Assembly: GCA_027364735.1 (NCBI GenBank)
Contig: DAHXOT010000003.1
Coordinates: forward strand, 1 to 64,000
Direction of reading: 5' to 3'
Length of the DNA stretch: 64,000 nucleotides
Origin: Hydrotalea sp.
GTDB lineage: Bacteria > Bacteroidota > Bacteroidia > Chitinophagales > Chitinophagaceae
The notes beneath the pieces were generated by a model. The model saw only the letters and a list, made by a program, of their open reading frames with translations. It was not told the origin of the DNA and searched no databases. Below are positions 44,114 through 53,312 of this stretch, in pieces; position 1 is the stretch's first letter; every line of letters begins with the position of its first letter. The translations under genes were made by a program, and so were the position numbers.

Positions 44114-44152
44114 AAACGAAAGCCACACAATTTTGTGTGGCTTTCGTTTTTG
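44114..44152. terminator. Bidirectional intrinsic terminator
   Basis: A perfect 17-bp stem (44114-44130 with 44133-44149) around a 2-base loop, flanked by T-rich sequence on the plus side. It lies between the convergent ends of the S46 peptidase and the hybrid kinase and can serve both. Confidence 0.92.
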
Positions 44153-47100
44153 TTATATTTCCCAATTTGCAAGATATTTTCCCGAGTCTATAATTAGCCA
44201 TTTATTAATTACCGTCATTATGGAAGCAGTTACATAAGGTTTAGTAATGTAATCATCCATGCCGGCTTCAAGGCATCTTTCTTTTTCATCTTTTAAGGTG
44301 CCGGCAGTTAAAGCAATAATGGGAGTTTTTTTATCTTTCTCCAAACTGCGTATGGCTAAAGAGGCTTCATATCCATTCATTTCCGGCATTTGAATATCCA
44401 TAAATATTAAATCGGGTTGTTCGTTTTTGTATAATTCTACCGCTTGATGCCCATCAAACGCCTCAATAATCGAAGCATTAGGTAAAATATCATTAACCAT
44501 TGTTTTTATCAGCATTATATTAAAGGCATTATCATCAACTACTAATACCTTAAAATATTCTAATCGAGGATTTATTTTTTCTATAGGTGCATTAGCAATA
44601 TCAAGGTTTACATTTTTATTTTGATGCAGTTTTGATAAGGCTTCAAAAAAATTTTTTGATTTGATGGGTTTTACTAATCGTTGCGAAACATCTAATTCTT
44701 TGCAAGCTGCATTTATGCTTTCATCTTCGGCAGAACTGTGTAATAACATAATAGGTTGTTGATCCGAGTTCATTTTAAGATCCTTTCTTATTCTTCTTAT
44801 TGTTTCAATGCCATCTAATTCGGGCATGTGATAATCCATTAGTATTACATCATATTTTTCATCCGAAATAATTTTTTGTAAAGCTTCAATTCCATTTTCT
44901 GCTTCATCGGTATCAATGCCTTTTAACGATAACATGTCTTTTAAAATGCGTCTGTTATTGGTGTTGTCATCAACAATTAAAATGTTTTTAAAATGATGAA
45001 GGTTCGACCATTCCAACGCTTCTCCATCTAAAGTTTTTACACTTAATTCAAAAAAGAAAGTACTGCCTTTTTGCGGAATACTGTGTAATTGCAATTCGCT
45101 TCCCATTAAATCTAATAATCTTTTAGAAATAGCAAGCCCTAATCCGGTTCCGCCATATTTTCTGTTTACAGAAGCATCTTCTTGCGAGAAGGCTTCGAAA
45201 ACTTTTTGTTGATTTTTAGGATTAATGCCAATGCCTGTATCTCTAACCGAAAAGCGAAGTACACTTTTTCCGTTTAGTTCTTTTCTAATTACTTCTATTT
45301 TAAGTTCTATTTCTCCTTGCGATGTAAATTTTACTGCATTGCCCATTAAGTTTACTAAAACTTGTCGTAGCCTTAAGGGGTCAGTCCATATAAATCTTGG
45401 CACATCATTTCCAATGTTTAACAGAAGCTCTAAATTTTTTTTGTAAGCCTGAAAACTTATTACATCCGAAACCTGATAGCCCAAATCGAGTACATCGGTT
45501 TTATCAATATCAATTTCTAATTTACCGGCTTCTATTTTAGAGAAGTCTAAAATTTCATTAATAATATCAAGTAAAGAATTAGCCGATTGAAATACTGCAG
45601 AAATATATTGATGTTGTATATCGTCTAATTTAGTTCTTGATAATAAATCGGAGAAGCCAATTACACTATTTAACGGTGTTCTAATTTCGTGGCTCATATT
45701 AGCCAAAAACTCCGATTTGGCTTTACTGCCTGCTTCGGCTTTTTCTTTTGCTTTAATAAAAGCTTGTTCCATTTGTTTACGCTCTGTTATGTTGCGTTTA
45801 ATGGCAATCCAATGGGTATAATTTCCTTCGTTATCGCTAATGGGCGATATAGAAATACTGCTCCAAAATTCTTCTCCATTTTTTTTATAATTAATTACTG
45901 CTATTTCGCAGGGTTCAAATTTTTTAATGCTTTCGCTAATGCGTTTTAATTCGGCGGTATCGGTTTTGGGTCCTTGTAAAATTCTCGGTTCTTTACCAAT
46001 AATTTCATTTTTAGTGTAGCCTGTCATTTTACAATATGCATCATTCACAAAAATAATTTCGTGTGAATGCGAGTTTGTTCTATCAATTTTAGTAATAGCC
46101 ACTGCATCGGTAGCATTGGTTATAACCGATTCTAATAACTTTAAGCGAATTTCTTCGCGTTTACGTTCGGTAATATCTCTTGCTATTCCCACTAAGCCAA
46201 TAATATTGCCTTTAGAATCTTTTATTGGAACTTTTGAATTTTGCATCCAATGTTCTTCTCCTATATTATCTACAAAATAGCCTTCTTTGTTAATTATAGA
46301 AATACCCGTTTCTATAATAGATTTATCTTCGGCAAAAGCACCATCGGCAATTTCTTTAGGATATACATCGTAATCTGTTTTTCCTATTACACTTTCTTCC
46401 GATTCAAAACCCATATATTTTACATCTATAGGGTTGGCAATAACTTTCTTACAATTTTTATCTTTTACATAAATCGAGTCGGGTAAGTTATCAATCAGTG
46501 TTCTTAATAAATTTCTTTCATATAAAGTAGCTTCTTCGGCTTTTTTAAGATCGGTAATATCTCTAAAAATTCCTAAGGTTCCGGTAATAGTTCCATTTTC
46601 GAATTGAGAGTTGGCCGTAATTAAAATAGTTTTTTTGGTTCCGTTTTTTAAATGAATATGTGCTTCATACACCCTTTGTTTGGTATTATTTCTTTGGTTT
46701 AGCATAAAGGTAAAATCTTCTTCTGAGAAGAATTCCTCCAAGCCTAATCCAATTAATCCGTCTTTCGTAGTACCAAATATTTTTTCTGCGGCCGAATTGG
46801 CAAATAAAAACTTTTCATTAATGTCGCAAATCACAACTCCTTCTCCAATATTTTCAACCAATGTTTTATAATTGGCTTCTTTTCTATCGTGTTCTGCTCT
46901 GCTTTTTTTAAGTGGTTTAAAGAGAAAATGGTAAATAACCGGAAAAATTAAAATAGAAAGTGTAGATGCATCTAAAATTGCCTCGCCCCAATCAGAAAGT
47001 TCGGGCAAAAACCTTAAAACAATCATGATGGTTGTTTCACTTAAAAAAATAGAAACTATGAGTAAAATAAAAATATTCATTTCTGATTGCGTAATCAGCC

Positions 47101-47188
47101 AAAAATTTTTTTTTCTTTTTGCGGTAACAGAATTCCACCTTGTATTGTTTGCAAGGGAATTTGAGGGTTGTTGTTGTTCATTATTCAT
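44153..47188 (-). CDS. Membrane hybrid histidine kinase with three PAS and two receiver domains
   Basis: A 1011-residue protein. Two membrane helices (about 37-60 and 72-90) are followed by PAS1 (about 105-215), PAS2 (about 225-345) and PAS3 (about 350-475). HisKA has H500 in M-S-H-E-I-R-T-P-L-N. A HATPase domain follows with N-L-M-G-N-A-V-K-F-T and G-G-T-G-L-G-L-A. Two receivers end the chain, with phospho-Asp in L-M-D-Y-H-M-P and F-M-D-I-Q-M-P. There is no C-terminal HPt domain, so a separate one must act if phosphorelay goes further. PAS3 has G-K-E-P-R-I-L-Q-G, similar to LOV domains but without the flavin-binding cysteine. Its signal and partner are unknown. Confidence 0.94.
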   Translation of the reverse strand: MNNEQQQPSNSLANNTRWNSVTAKRKKNFWLITQSEMNIFILLIVSIFLSETTIMIVLRFLPELSDWGEAILDASTLSILIFPVIYHFLFKPLKKSRAEHDRKEANYKTLVENIGEGVVICDINEKFLFANSAAEKIFGTTKDGLIGLGLEEFFSEEDFTFMLNQRNNTKQRVYEAHIHLKNGTKKTILITANSQFENGTITGTLGIFRDITDLKKAEEATLYERNLLRTLIDNLPDSIYVKDKNCKKVIANPIDVKYMGFESEESVIGKTDYDVYPKEIADGAFAEDKSIIETGISIINKEGYFVDNIGEEHWMQNSKVPIKDSKGNIIGLVGIARDITERKREEIRLKLLESVITNATDAVAITKIDRTNSHSHEIIFVNDAYCKMTGYTKNEIIGKEPRILQGPKTDTAELKRISESIKKFEPCEIAVINYKKNGEEFWSSISISPISDNEGNYTHWIAIKRNITERKQMEQAFIKAKEKAEAGSKAKSEFLANMSHEIRTPLNSVIGFSDLLSRTKLDDIQHQYISAVFQSANSLLDIINEILDFSKIEAGKLEIDIDKTDVLDLGYQVSDVISFQAYKKNLELLLNIGNDVPRFIWTDPLRLRQVLVNLMGNAVKFTSQGEIELKIEVIRKELNGKSVLRFSVRDTGIGINPKNQQKVFEAFSQEDASVNRKYGGTGLGLAISKRLLDLMGSELQLHSIPQKGSTFFFELSVKTLDGEALEWSNLHHFKNILIVDDNTNNRRILKDMLSLKGIDTDEAENGIEALQKIISDEKYDVILMDYHMPELDGIETIRRIRKDLKMNSDQQPIMLLHSSAEDESINAACKELDVSQRLVKPIKSKNFFEALSKLHQNKNVNLDIANAPIEKINPRLEYFKVLVVDDNAFNIMLIKTMVNDILPNASIIEAFDGHQAVELYKNEQPDLIFMDIQMPEMNGYEASLAIRSLEKDKKTPIIALTAGTLKDEKERCLEAGMDDYITKPYVTASIMTVINKWLIIDSGKYLANWEI

Positions 47189-47337
47189 AGGATGCGAGCT
47201 ATGGTTGGATTAAAGGTAAATAGTTATTAATGTTATACGTGCAACAAAGTTCATCTCAAAATAGGCAAAAAAAATTATGCTGCCAATAATATTTTAATGG
47301 CAAGTAGCTATTTTGTGGTAGGTAGGTTGGTTAAAAA

Positions 47338-47943
47338 TTATACTGCAGGAGAATTGTCTTTCCATCTCCATAAATGCAAACAAGCATAAGTGCGGTAGGG
47401 GCTCCATTTAGCCGATAAATTTAGCATTGTTTGTTTTAATAATTTTTTATCAGAAATGTTTAGGTTAAATACTTTTATCATGCTTTGCTGAATGCCTAAA
47501 TCGTCTACTGCAAAAACATCTTCTCTGCCCAACGAAAACATTAAAAGCATTTCAACCGTCCATCTGCCCACGCCTTTTATGCGAATGAGTAAATCAATAA
47601 TTTCCTCATTACTCATTGTCAATAATTTTTTGTCCGATATTTTATTTTCTATACAAAAAGCAGCTACATTTTTTACATAACTCACTTTAGCATTCGATAG
47701 GCCAATTGCACGTAAAGTTTCATTTGGCGTATCTAATACTTGTTGTGGTTTGGGCTCTTTTCCGTTGTATAAATTTAAAAAGCGTTGATAAATAATTGCA
47801 GCCACTTTTGTACTTAATTGCTGGCTCATAATACTTGCCATTAATCGGGTTGGTATATTTTTTTTGAATGATAATTGATGATATTCTTTTCCTAAAATGG
47901 TAGCCAACTTTTTATCTTTTTGCAGATGCTTAATATATTCCAT
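47338..47943 (-). CDS. DNA-3-methyladenine glycosylase II family (AlkA-like, HhH-GPD)
   Basis: This family removes alkylated purines from DNA in base-excision repair. The 201-residue protein has the helix-hairpin-helix I-R-I-K-G-V-G-R-W-T-V-E-M and, 20 residues on, the catalytic aspartate in F-A-V-D-D-L-G-I. There is no iron-sulfur cluster motif at the C-terminus. It lacks the N-terminal Ada-like or AlkA N-domain, so it is the short form common in Bacteroidota. It is divergent from mnmD with 56 bases between. Confidence 0.9.
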   Translation of the reverse strand: MEYIKHLQKDKKLATILGKEYHQLSFKKNIPTRLMASIMSQQLSTKVAAIIYQRFLNLYNGKEPKPQQVLDTPNETLRAIGLSNAKVSYVKNVAAFCIENKISDKKLLTMSNEEIIDLLIRIKGVGRWTVEMLLMFSLGREDVFAVDDLGIQQSMIKVFNLNISDKKLLKQTMLNLSAKWSPYRTYACLHLWRWKDNSPAV

Positions 47944-47999
47944 TTAGTTACTTAGTTTAATATAAACGAATGTAATTTTAATTTGTGTAAATAGTAATT

Positions 48000-48665
48000 A
48001 TGGAAAAACAAATTATTACTACTAAAGATGGAAGCAGTTCTGTTTTAATTTCTGAAATGAATGTTACGTATCATAGTATTTATGGTGCTATGCAAGAAAG
48101 TAAGCATGTATTTATTTGTGCCGGATTAATGCCATTCATTGAATCGAAAACATTTGATACCATTACCATTTTTGAAATGGGCTTTGGAACCGGATTAAAT
48201 GCTTTATTGAGTTTAGAACAGGCTATCATTCATCAACAAAAAATACATTATATTGCTATAGAGTTATTTCCTTTGAACGAAAAAGAAATTGAATGTTTAA
48301 GTTATAATGAGCATAGTTTTTTTAAAGAGTTGCATCAATGTAATTGGGAGCAAGATATTGTATTGAACGAGTATTTTATTTTGCATAAAACCAAACAATC
48401 TATTTTTCAGTATAAAAATTTTCAACCAATTAACTTAATTTATTATGATGCTTTTGCACCATCGGCTCAACCCGAATTATGGACAAAAAGCATTTTTGAA
48501 AATACATATGCATGGTTACAAGAGAATGGAGTTTTAGTTACTTATTGCAGTAAAGGAGATGTTAGGAGAGCTATGTTGGCGGCAGGATTTAAAGTAGAAA
48601 AATTACAAGGGCCACCTCATAAACGCGAAATGTTGCGGGCTAAAAAAATAAGTACCGCTGAATGA
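48000..48665 (+). CDS. mnmD: tRNA 5-methylaminomethyl-2-thiouridine methyltransferase domain protein (MnmD)
   Basis: MnmD is the stand-alone form of the methyltransferase half of MnmC. It methylates 5-aminomethyl-2-thiouridine at the wobble position of some tRNAs. The 221-residue protein has the SAM-binding loop F-E-M-G-F-G-T-G-L-N-A-L near residue 60 and the family motif Y-Y-D-A-F-A-P-S-A-Q-P-E-L-W near residue 150. The FAD oxidase half of MnmC is absent. The next gene, a secreted small protein, begins 28 bases later. Confidence 0.9.
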   Translation: MEKQIITTKDGSSSVLISEMNVTYHSIYGAMQESKHVFICAGLMPFIESKTFDTITIFEMGFGTGLNALLSLEQAIIHQQKIHYIAIELFPLNEKEIECLSYNEHSFFKELHQCNWEQDIVLNEYFILHKTKQSIFQYKNFQPINLIYYDAFAPSAQPELWTKSIFENTYAWLQENGVLVTYCSKGDVRRAMLAAGFKVEKLQGPPHKREMLRAKKISTAE

Positions 48666-48693
48666 ATTTTAATGAAACTGTAAATTATTTTGT

Positions 48694-49116
48694 ATGAAAT
48701 ATATTTTTCTTTCTGTATTAATTAGTGTTAGCCTGCATGGTATGGCTCAAGATAAAGAAGCAAAAATGATTAGAAGTATATTAAACCGGCAAACAGCGGA
48801 GTGGAATAATGGTAACTTAAGCAAGTTTATGAGCGGATATTGGCATAGTGATAGCCTTATATTTATTGGAAAAAAAGGCCCGGTATATGGATATGCCAAT
48901 GCTTTAGCGAATTATAAAAAAGCCTATCCCGATACGGTAGTAATGGGTAAATTAAGTTTTGAAATTGAGATGGTAAAAAAACTTTCAAGTAATTATTATT
49001 TTGTAATTGGTAAATGGAATTTACAGCGAAGCATTGGTAATGCCGGAGGAGTATATACTTTATTGTTTAAAAAAATAGATGGTGAATGGAAAATTATAGT
49101 AGATCACAGCAGTTAA
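48694..49116 (+). CDS. Secreted DUF4440/SnoaL-like (NTF2-fold) protein
   Basis: A 140-residue protein with a signal peptide (1-18, ending G-M-A-Q). The mature part has the pattern of the NTF2-like fold: an N-terminal helix with R-Q-T-A-E-W-N-N-G-N-L, then F-M-S-G-Y-W, and alternating strands ending in D-G-E-W-K-I-I-V-D-H. This pattern marks DUF4440/SnoaL-like proteins, which range from ketosteroid isomerases to non-enzymatic binders. It is adjacent to mnmD but unrelated in role, and converges on a small membrane gene. Confidence 0.8.
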   Translation: MKYIFLSVLISVSLHGMAQDKEAKMIRSILNRQTAEWNNGNLSKFMSGYWHSDSLIFIGKKGPVYGYANALANYKKAYPDTVVMGKLSFEIEMVKKLSSNYYFVIGKWNLQRSIGNAGGVYTLLFKKIDGEWKIIVDHSS

Positions 49117-49117
49117 A

Positions 49118-49348
49118 CTAAAATTCTATATCCAAAGGTGTATGCCATATTTTATACAAGCGCCATAATAATAATCCTAAGCTAATAATTACCCATATAT
49201 AAAATAAAACATTGCCAATTGTAAGTGTATTTTCTATAAATGCAAGATTATATTTTATGCCGGCAGTAAGGTTAATAATCATCCATAATAGTACAAATGA
49301 AATAGTATTCAGTATTCTAATAAAATATGCTCTAATCTTAGGATCCAA
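49118..49348 (-). CDS. Small two-helix membrane protein of unknown function
   Basis: A 76-residue protein with two membrane helices (about 12-30 and 42-62), separated by an extracytoplasmic loop, and a C-terminal W-R-L-Y-K-I-W-H-T-P-L-D-I motif. Codon use and a normal start support a real gene. It ends one base from the convergent DUF4440 gene. No family recognised. Confidence 0.65.
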   Translation of the reverse strand: MDPKIRAYFIRILNTISFVLLWMIINLTAGIKYNLAFIENTLTIGNVLFYIWVIISLGLLLWRLYKIWHTPLDIEF

Positions 49349-49400
49349 TGGTAAAGTTTAAAGTAAGTAAACTGCAAAGCAACAGAAAATAGGTAAATGA

Positions 49401-50378
49401 TTAATCAAAACTTTGGTTGGCTGTTGCAGCTAACTTTAAAATTCTATCAAACTGAGCCGGAGTAAGGTCGTTATAAAAATAGTAAATAGGATCTACCGGC
49501 ACTCCATTTCTATGTACCTCGTAATGGCAATGTGGGCCGGTGCTTTTACCTGTACTTCCAATATATCCTATCACTTCGCCTCTTTTTACTGTTTCACCAA
49601 CTTTTGCCTTTACTTTATACATGTGGCCATATAATGTTTCGTAGCCATAGCCATGATTAATTACAACCTTATTGCCATAACCATCTGTTGCAAAACCTGC
49701 TTCTCGAACTGTTCCATCGGCTGTTGCATAAATTGGTGTTCCTAATGGAGCTGTAAAATCAAGTCCTTTATGCAATCTTCTATCTTTATAAATAGGATAA
49801 ATTCTATAACCAAAGCCACTTCCAATTCTGTCTAATCTTTTATTACTTACCGGTTGAATGGAGGGGATAGCCAATAATAATTTTTCTTTATTATTGAGCA
49901 TGTTGGTAATAGCAACATAACTTTTTTCCTGATAGGCTACTTGTAATGAAAGCGTATTAAGTTGTTGTGTTAATCCGTTAACCAATTCTGTTTGGCCAAT
50001 GCTTTGTACCAAACTAACTTCTTTTTTGGTTTCAATATCTTTTAATCTGGCACTATCGGGTATTGGCGATGCTTCGAAAATAGATCGGTATACGGTATTA
50101 TCTCTATTTTCTAATTCTGCCATTTTTAATTCTAATTGTTTGGTTCTCTCCTGTAATACCGCATAGTTTTCTTTCAGGTCGTAATTCTCTTGGCGTAGTA
50201 TTTTTTCTTTTGGGCTATCAACATATCTAAATACTATTAAAACAATAATAATTCCTGTAACTATCGAGGCGGCAACAAAGCCAAATACACGTAATATTTG
50301 TACACGCAATGGAGTTTCCCACTTTTCAAACCTAAGTGTATGCGTGTTATAAAAATATTTTACTTTCTTCATTGCCAT
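49401..50378 (-). CDS. M23 family metallopeptidase (LytM-type cell-wall hydrolase)
   Basis: A 325-residue envelope protein with one N-terminal membrane helix (about 32-52). A long coiled coil (about 65-105) is followed by a C-terminal M23 domain (about 185-305). Zinc ligands are visible in H-K-G-L-D-F (HxxxD) and G-P-H-C-H-Y-E (HxH). An H-G at V-I-N-H-G-Y-G and Y-G-H-M follow the family pattern, so the enzyme appears catalytically competent. Such proteins cut peptidoglycan cross-links, often at division or elongation sites. It is divergent from alaS with 188 bases between. Confidence 0.92.
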   Translation of the reverse strand: MAMKKVKYFYNTHTLRFEKWETPLRVQILRVFGFVAASIVTGIIIVLIVFRYVDSPKEKILRQENYDLKENYAVLQERTKQLELKMAELENRDNTVYRSIFEASPIPDSARLKDIETKKEVSLVQSIGQTELVNGLTQQLNTLSLQVAYQEKSYVAITNMLNNKEKLLLAIPSIQPVSNKRLDRIGSGFGYRIYPIYKDRRLHKGLDFTAPLGTPIYATADGTVREAGFATDGYGNKVVINHGYGYETLYGHMYKVKAKVGETVKRGEVIGYIGSTGKSTGPHCHYEVHRNGVPVDPIYYFYNDLTPAQFDRILKLAATANQSFD

Positions 50379-50487
50379 AATACAACGTATGCCTTATTAG
50401 TTGTAGAATTGTTTTAAAGTATTTAGATGAAACAATTCATACTTATTTCTTATCATTCACAACTGATAACTTATCGCACTTACCCCT

Positions 50488-50495
50488 TACCTTTG
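50488..50495 (+). promoter_or_regulatory. -7 element for alaS
   Basis: TACCTTTG is an exact TAnnTTTG match, 71 bases before ATG 50567. A leader of about 66 bases would remain. I see no T-box-like or attenuator structure in it. Confidence 0.5.
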
Positions 50496-50566
50496 AGGCT
50501 TTTAAATTTAGGCGGTCAAAGATAGTTTTTATCGAAGCAAACATTTTATAAAATTTTTTTTGAGTT

Positions 50567-53182
50567 ATGATGACGAGTGCCCATATTAGACAACAATTTT
50601 TAGATTTTTTTAAAGCTAAACAGCATCAAATTGTTCCTTCAGCTCCTATTGTAGTAAAAAACGATCCTACATTGTTGTTTACCAATGCAGGTATGAACCA
50701 GTTTAAAGATTATTTTTTAGGCAATAGCCAATCAGAATTTAAGCGTGTTGCCGATACACAAAAATGTTTGCGTGTGAGTGGTAAGCATAACGATTTGGAA
50801 GAAGTAGGTGTTGATACCTATCATCATACCATGTTTGAAATGCTGGGTAATTGGAGCTTTGGCGATTATTTTAAAGCAGAAGCTATTGCTTGGAGTTGGG
50901 AATTATTAACCGAAGTATATAAAATTCCTGTTGATAGATTGTATGTGAGTATTTTTGAAGGTGATGAAAAAGAAAATTTGCCCCCAAGTAAAATTGCATT
51001 AAAAGAATGGAGAAAGTTAGTACCTGATGACAAAATTATTTTTGGAAATAAGAAAGATAATTTTTGGGAAATGGGAGATACCGGTCCTTGTGGCCCTTGT
51101 AGCGAAATTCATGTAGACTTAAGACCAGATGAAGAAAGACAACAAATTGCCGGACGCGATTTGGTAAATAAAGATCATCCACAAGTGATAGAAATATGGA
51201 ATAATGTATTTATTCAATATAACAGAAAAAAAGATGGAACACTTGAAGAGTTGCCGGCAAGACATGTAGATACCGGAATGGGTTTGGAAAGATTGGTGCG
51301 AGTTATTCAAAATAAAAAATCTAACTACGATACCGATATTTTTACTGGAACTATACACGAAGTAGAAAAAATAATCGGTAAAACTTATGACTTTGGCGAT
51401 AGCAAACAAGCCGTAGCTTTTAGGGTTTTAGCAGATCATATACGTGCTATTTGTTTCACCATTGCTGATGGGCAATTACCTAATAACACAGGTGCAGGAT
51501 ATGTTATTAGAAGAATTTTAAGACGTGCAGTGCGTTATTATTTCTCTTACTTAGATTATAAAAAACCTTTGCTGCAGCAATTAGTGCCAGTGTTGGCAAA
51601 TCAATTTGCCAATGTTTTTCCTGAATTGAAAGCACAAGAAGATTTTGTTGTAAAAGTGATTCATGAAGAAGAAGAAGCATTTTTAAGAACATTGGATAAA
51701 GGCTTAAAAAAATTAGATGATATTATTTCATCTAGTAAAAATAGTATCGATGGAAAAGAAGCTTTTGAACTTTTTGACACTTATGGGTTTCCTATTGACC
51801 TTACACGACTAATTGCTCAAGAAAATAATTTAAGTGTAGATGAAGTAGATTTTGAAATTTCTTTAGCAGAACAAAAAAATCGTTCTCGTGCAGCCACAGC
51901 AGTTGATACAGAAGATTGGGTAATAGTAAACGATGTTGCCGTAAAAGGTTTTGTAGGATATACGCAAAATAATATTTCCACTCAAATTAATAAATACCGA
52001 AAGGTAAAAGCAAAAGGAAAAGAATACTATCAAATAGTATTAAGTGAAACTCCTTTTTATGCCGAAAGTGGCGGTCAGGTGGGCGATACAGGTAAACTGA
52101 TAATGAACAATCAGGAATTAATAATTCACGATACAAAGAAAGAAAATGATTTAATTATTCATTACAGCGATACACTTCCTTCCAATGTTGAAGCAACAGT
52201 ATTGGCAAGTTTTGATGAAGAAAAAAGAATATTTACTACCTATAATCATTCTGCCACACATTTGATGCATGCCGCATTGCGTAAGGTATTGGGCAATCAT
52301 GTTGCACAAAAAGGCAGTTTAGTAAACAACGAATATTTGCGTTTCGATTTTTCGCATTTTGCTAAAGTTGCCGATGAGGAATTGGCTAAAATAGAAAAAT
52401 TAGTGAATGAAAAAATTCGTGAAAATATACCTGTTATTATTAAGCAATTGCCAAAAGCAGAAGCATTGAAATTGGGTGCTATGGCTTTGTTTGGAGAAAA
52501 GTATGGCGATGTTGTGCGTGTAGTAATGATGGATGCAAATTATTCGGTTGAACTTTGTGGAGGAACACATGTGGGCAATACCGGCGAAATAGGGTTATTT
52601 AAAATTATTGCCGAAACTGCCGTAGCAGCCGGTGTTCGCCGAATTGAGGCTTTAACAGGTAATGGGGCATTAGAATATGTTAACGAATCTGTTCATCAGC
52701 TAAAAGAAATCAATAACCTGCTTAAAACAAAAGATGCTTTTAAATCGGTTGAAAAATTGGTGAATGAAAAGCAGGAATTAGAAAAACAAATTGAAAGTAT
52801 AGAAGCCAAGCAACTTTTATTTATTAAACACGGATTAATTAATAAAATTCAATCCATAAATCATATCAATTTCCTCGGTGAAATAGTTGAAGTAAGTAAT
52901 GCCGATCAATTGAAAAAACTTTGCTTTGATATAAAAATTGAGTTGGGCGAAAAGTATTTGGTAGTTCTTGCAGCCAATATTAATGGCAAAGCCAATGTAG
53001 TGCTATTACTGAGTGATAGTTTGGTGAATGAAAAAAACTTAGAAGCTCCAAAAATTATTAAAGAATATATTGCTCCTATCATTAAAGGCGGCGGCGGCGG
53101 ACAAAAAAACTTGGCTACAGCTGGCGGGCAAGATGCGAGTAATTTGAAACAAGTAATTCATAAAGTACAATTGTTATTGTAA
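50567..53182 (+). CDS. alaS: Alanyl-tRNA synthetase (AlaRS)
   Basis: AlaRS charges tRNA-Ala and clears mischarged Ser/Gly. The 871-residue protein has the class II core (F-T-N-A-G-M-N-Q-F, motif 2 H-H-T-M-F-E-M-L-G-N-W, and G-T-G-L-E-R-like G-M-G-L-E-R-L). The editing domain carries H-S-A-T-H and C-G-G-T-H metal motifs. The C-terminal domain ends in G-G-G-G-G-Q-K-N-L-A-T-A-G-G, the conserved C-Ala glycine segment. Full length, no truncation. It is preceded by a clear -7 element and followed by the PDZ gene after 130 bases. Confidence 0.98.
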   Translation: MMTSAHIRQQFLDFFKAKQHQIVPSAPIVVKNDPTLLFTNAGMNQFKDYFLGNSQSEFKRVADTQKCLRVSGKHNDLEEVGVDTYHHTMFEMLGNWSFGDYFKAEAIAWSWELLTEVYKIPVDRLYVSIFEGDEKENLPPSKIALKEWRKLVPDDKIIFGNKKDNFWEMGDTGPCGPCSEIHVDLRPDEERQQIAGRDLVNKDHPQVIEIWNNVFIQYNRKKDGTLEELPARHVDTGMGLERLVRVIQNKKSNYDTDIFTGTIHEVEKIIGKTYDFGDSKQAVAFRVLADHIRAICFTIADGQLPNNTGAGYVIRRILRRAVRYYFSYLDYKKPLLQQLVPVLANQFANVFPELKAQEDFVVKVIHEEEEAFLRTLDKGLKKLDDIISSSKNSIDGKEAFELFDTYGFPIDLTRLIAQENNLSVDEVDFEISLAEQKNRSRAATAVDTEDWVIVNDVAVKGFVGYTQNNISTQINKYRKVKAKGKEYYQIVLSETPFYAESGGQVGDTGKLIMNNQELIIHDTKKENDLIIHYSDTLPSNVEATVLASFDEEKRIFTTYNHSATHLMHAALRKVLGNHVAQKGSLVNNEYLRFDFSHFAKVADEELAKIEKLVNEKIRENIPVIIKQLPKAEALKLGAMALFGEKYGDVVRVVMMDANYSVELCGGTHVGNTGEIGLFKIIAETAVAAGVRRIEALTGNGALEYVNESVHQLKEINNLLKTKDAFKSVEKLVNEKQELEKQIESIEAKQLLFIKHGLINKIQSINHINFLGEIVEVSNADQLKKLCFDIKIELGEKYLVVLAANINGKANVVLLLSDSLVNEKNLEAPKIIKEYIAPIIKGGGGGQKNLATAGGQDASNLKQVIHKVQLLL

Positions 53183-53268
53183 ACGGTGTTCTCTTCTATT
53201 CCAATTTTTTGATTACTACCATTCATCATTTAACATTTCCGAAGGTTTTCGTATTTCAAAATCTTTCT

Positions 53269-53276
53269 TACATTTG
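53269..53276 (+). promoter_or_regulatory. -7 element for the PDZ protein gene
   Basis: TACATTTG is an exact TAnnTTTG match, 36 bases before ATG 53313. A possible -33 box (TTTTCG, 53246-53251) lies 17 bases upstream. Confidence 0.5.
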
Positions 53277-53312
53277 ATCTACTAAAAATTTCGTACACAA
53301 AAATTATAGATT

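Noticed and set aside
50379-50566. T-box or other tRNA-sensing leader before alaS
   Set aside because: I found no specifier loop, T-box sequence or terminator in the 188 bases; only a -7 promoter element is evident.
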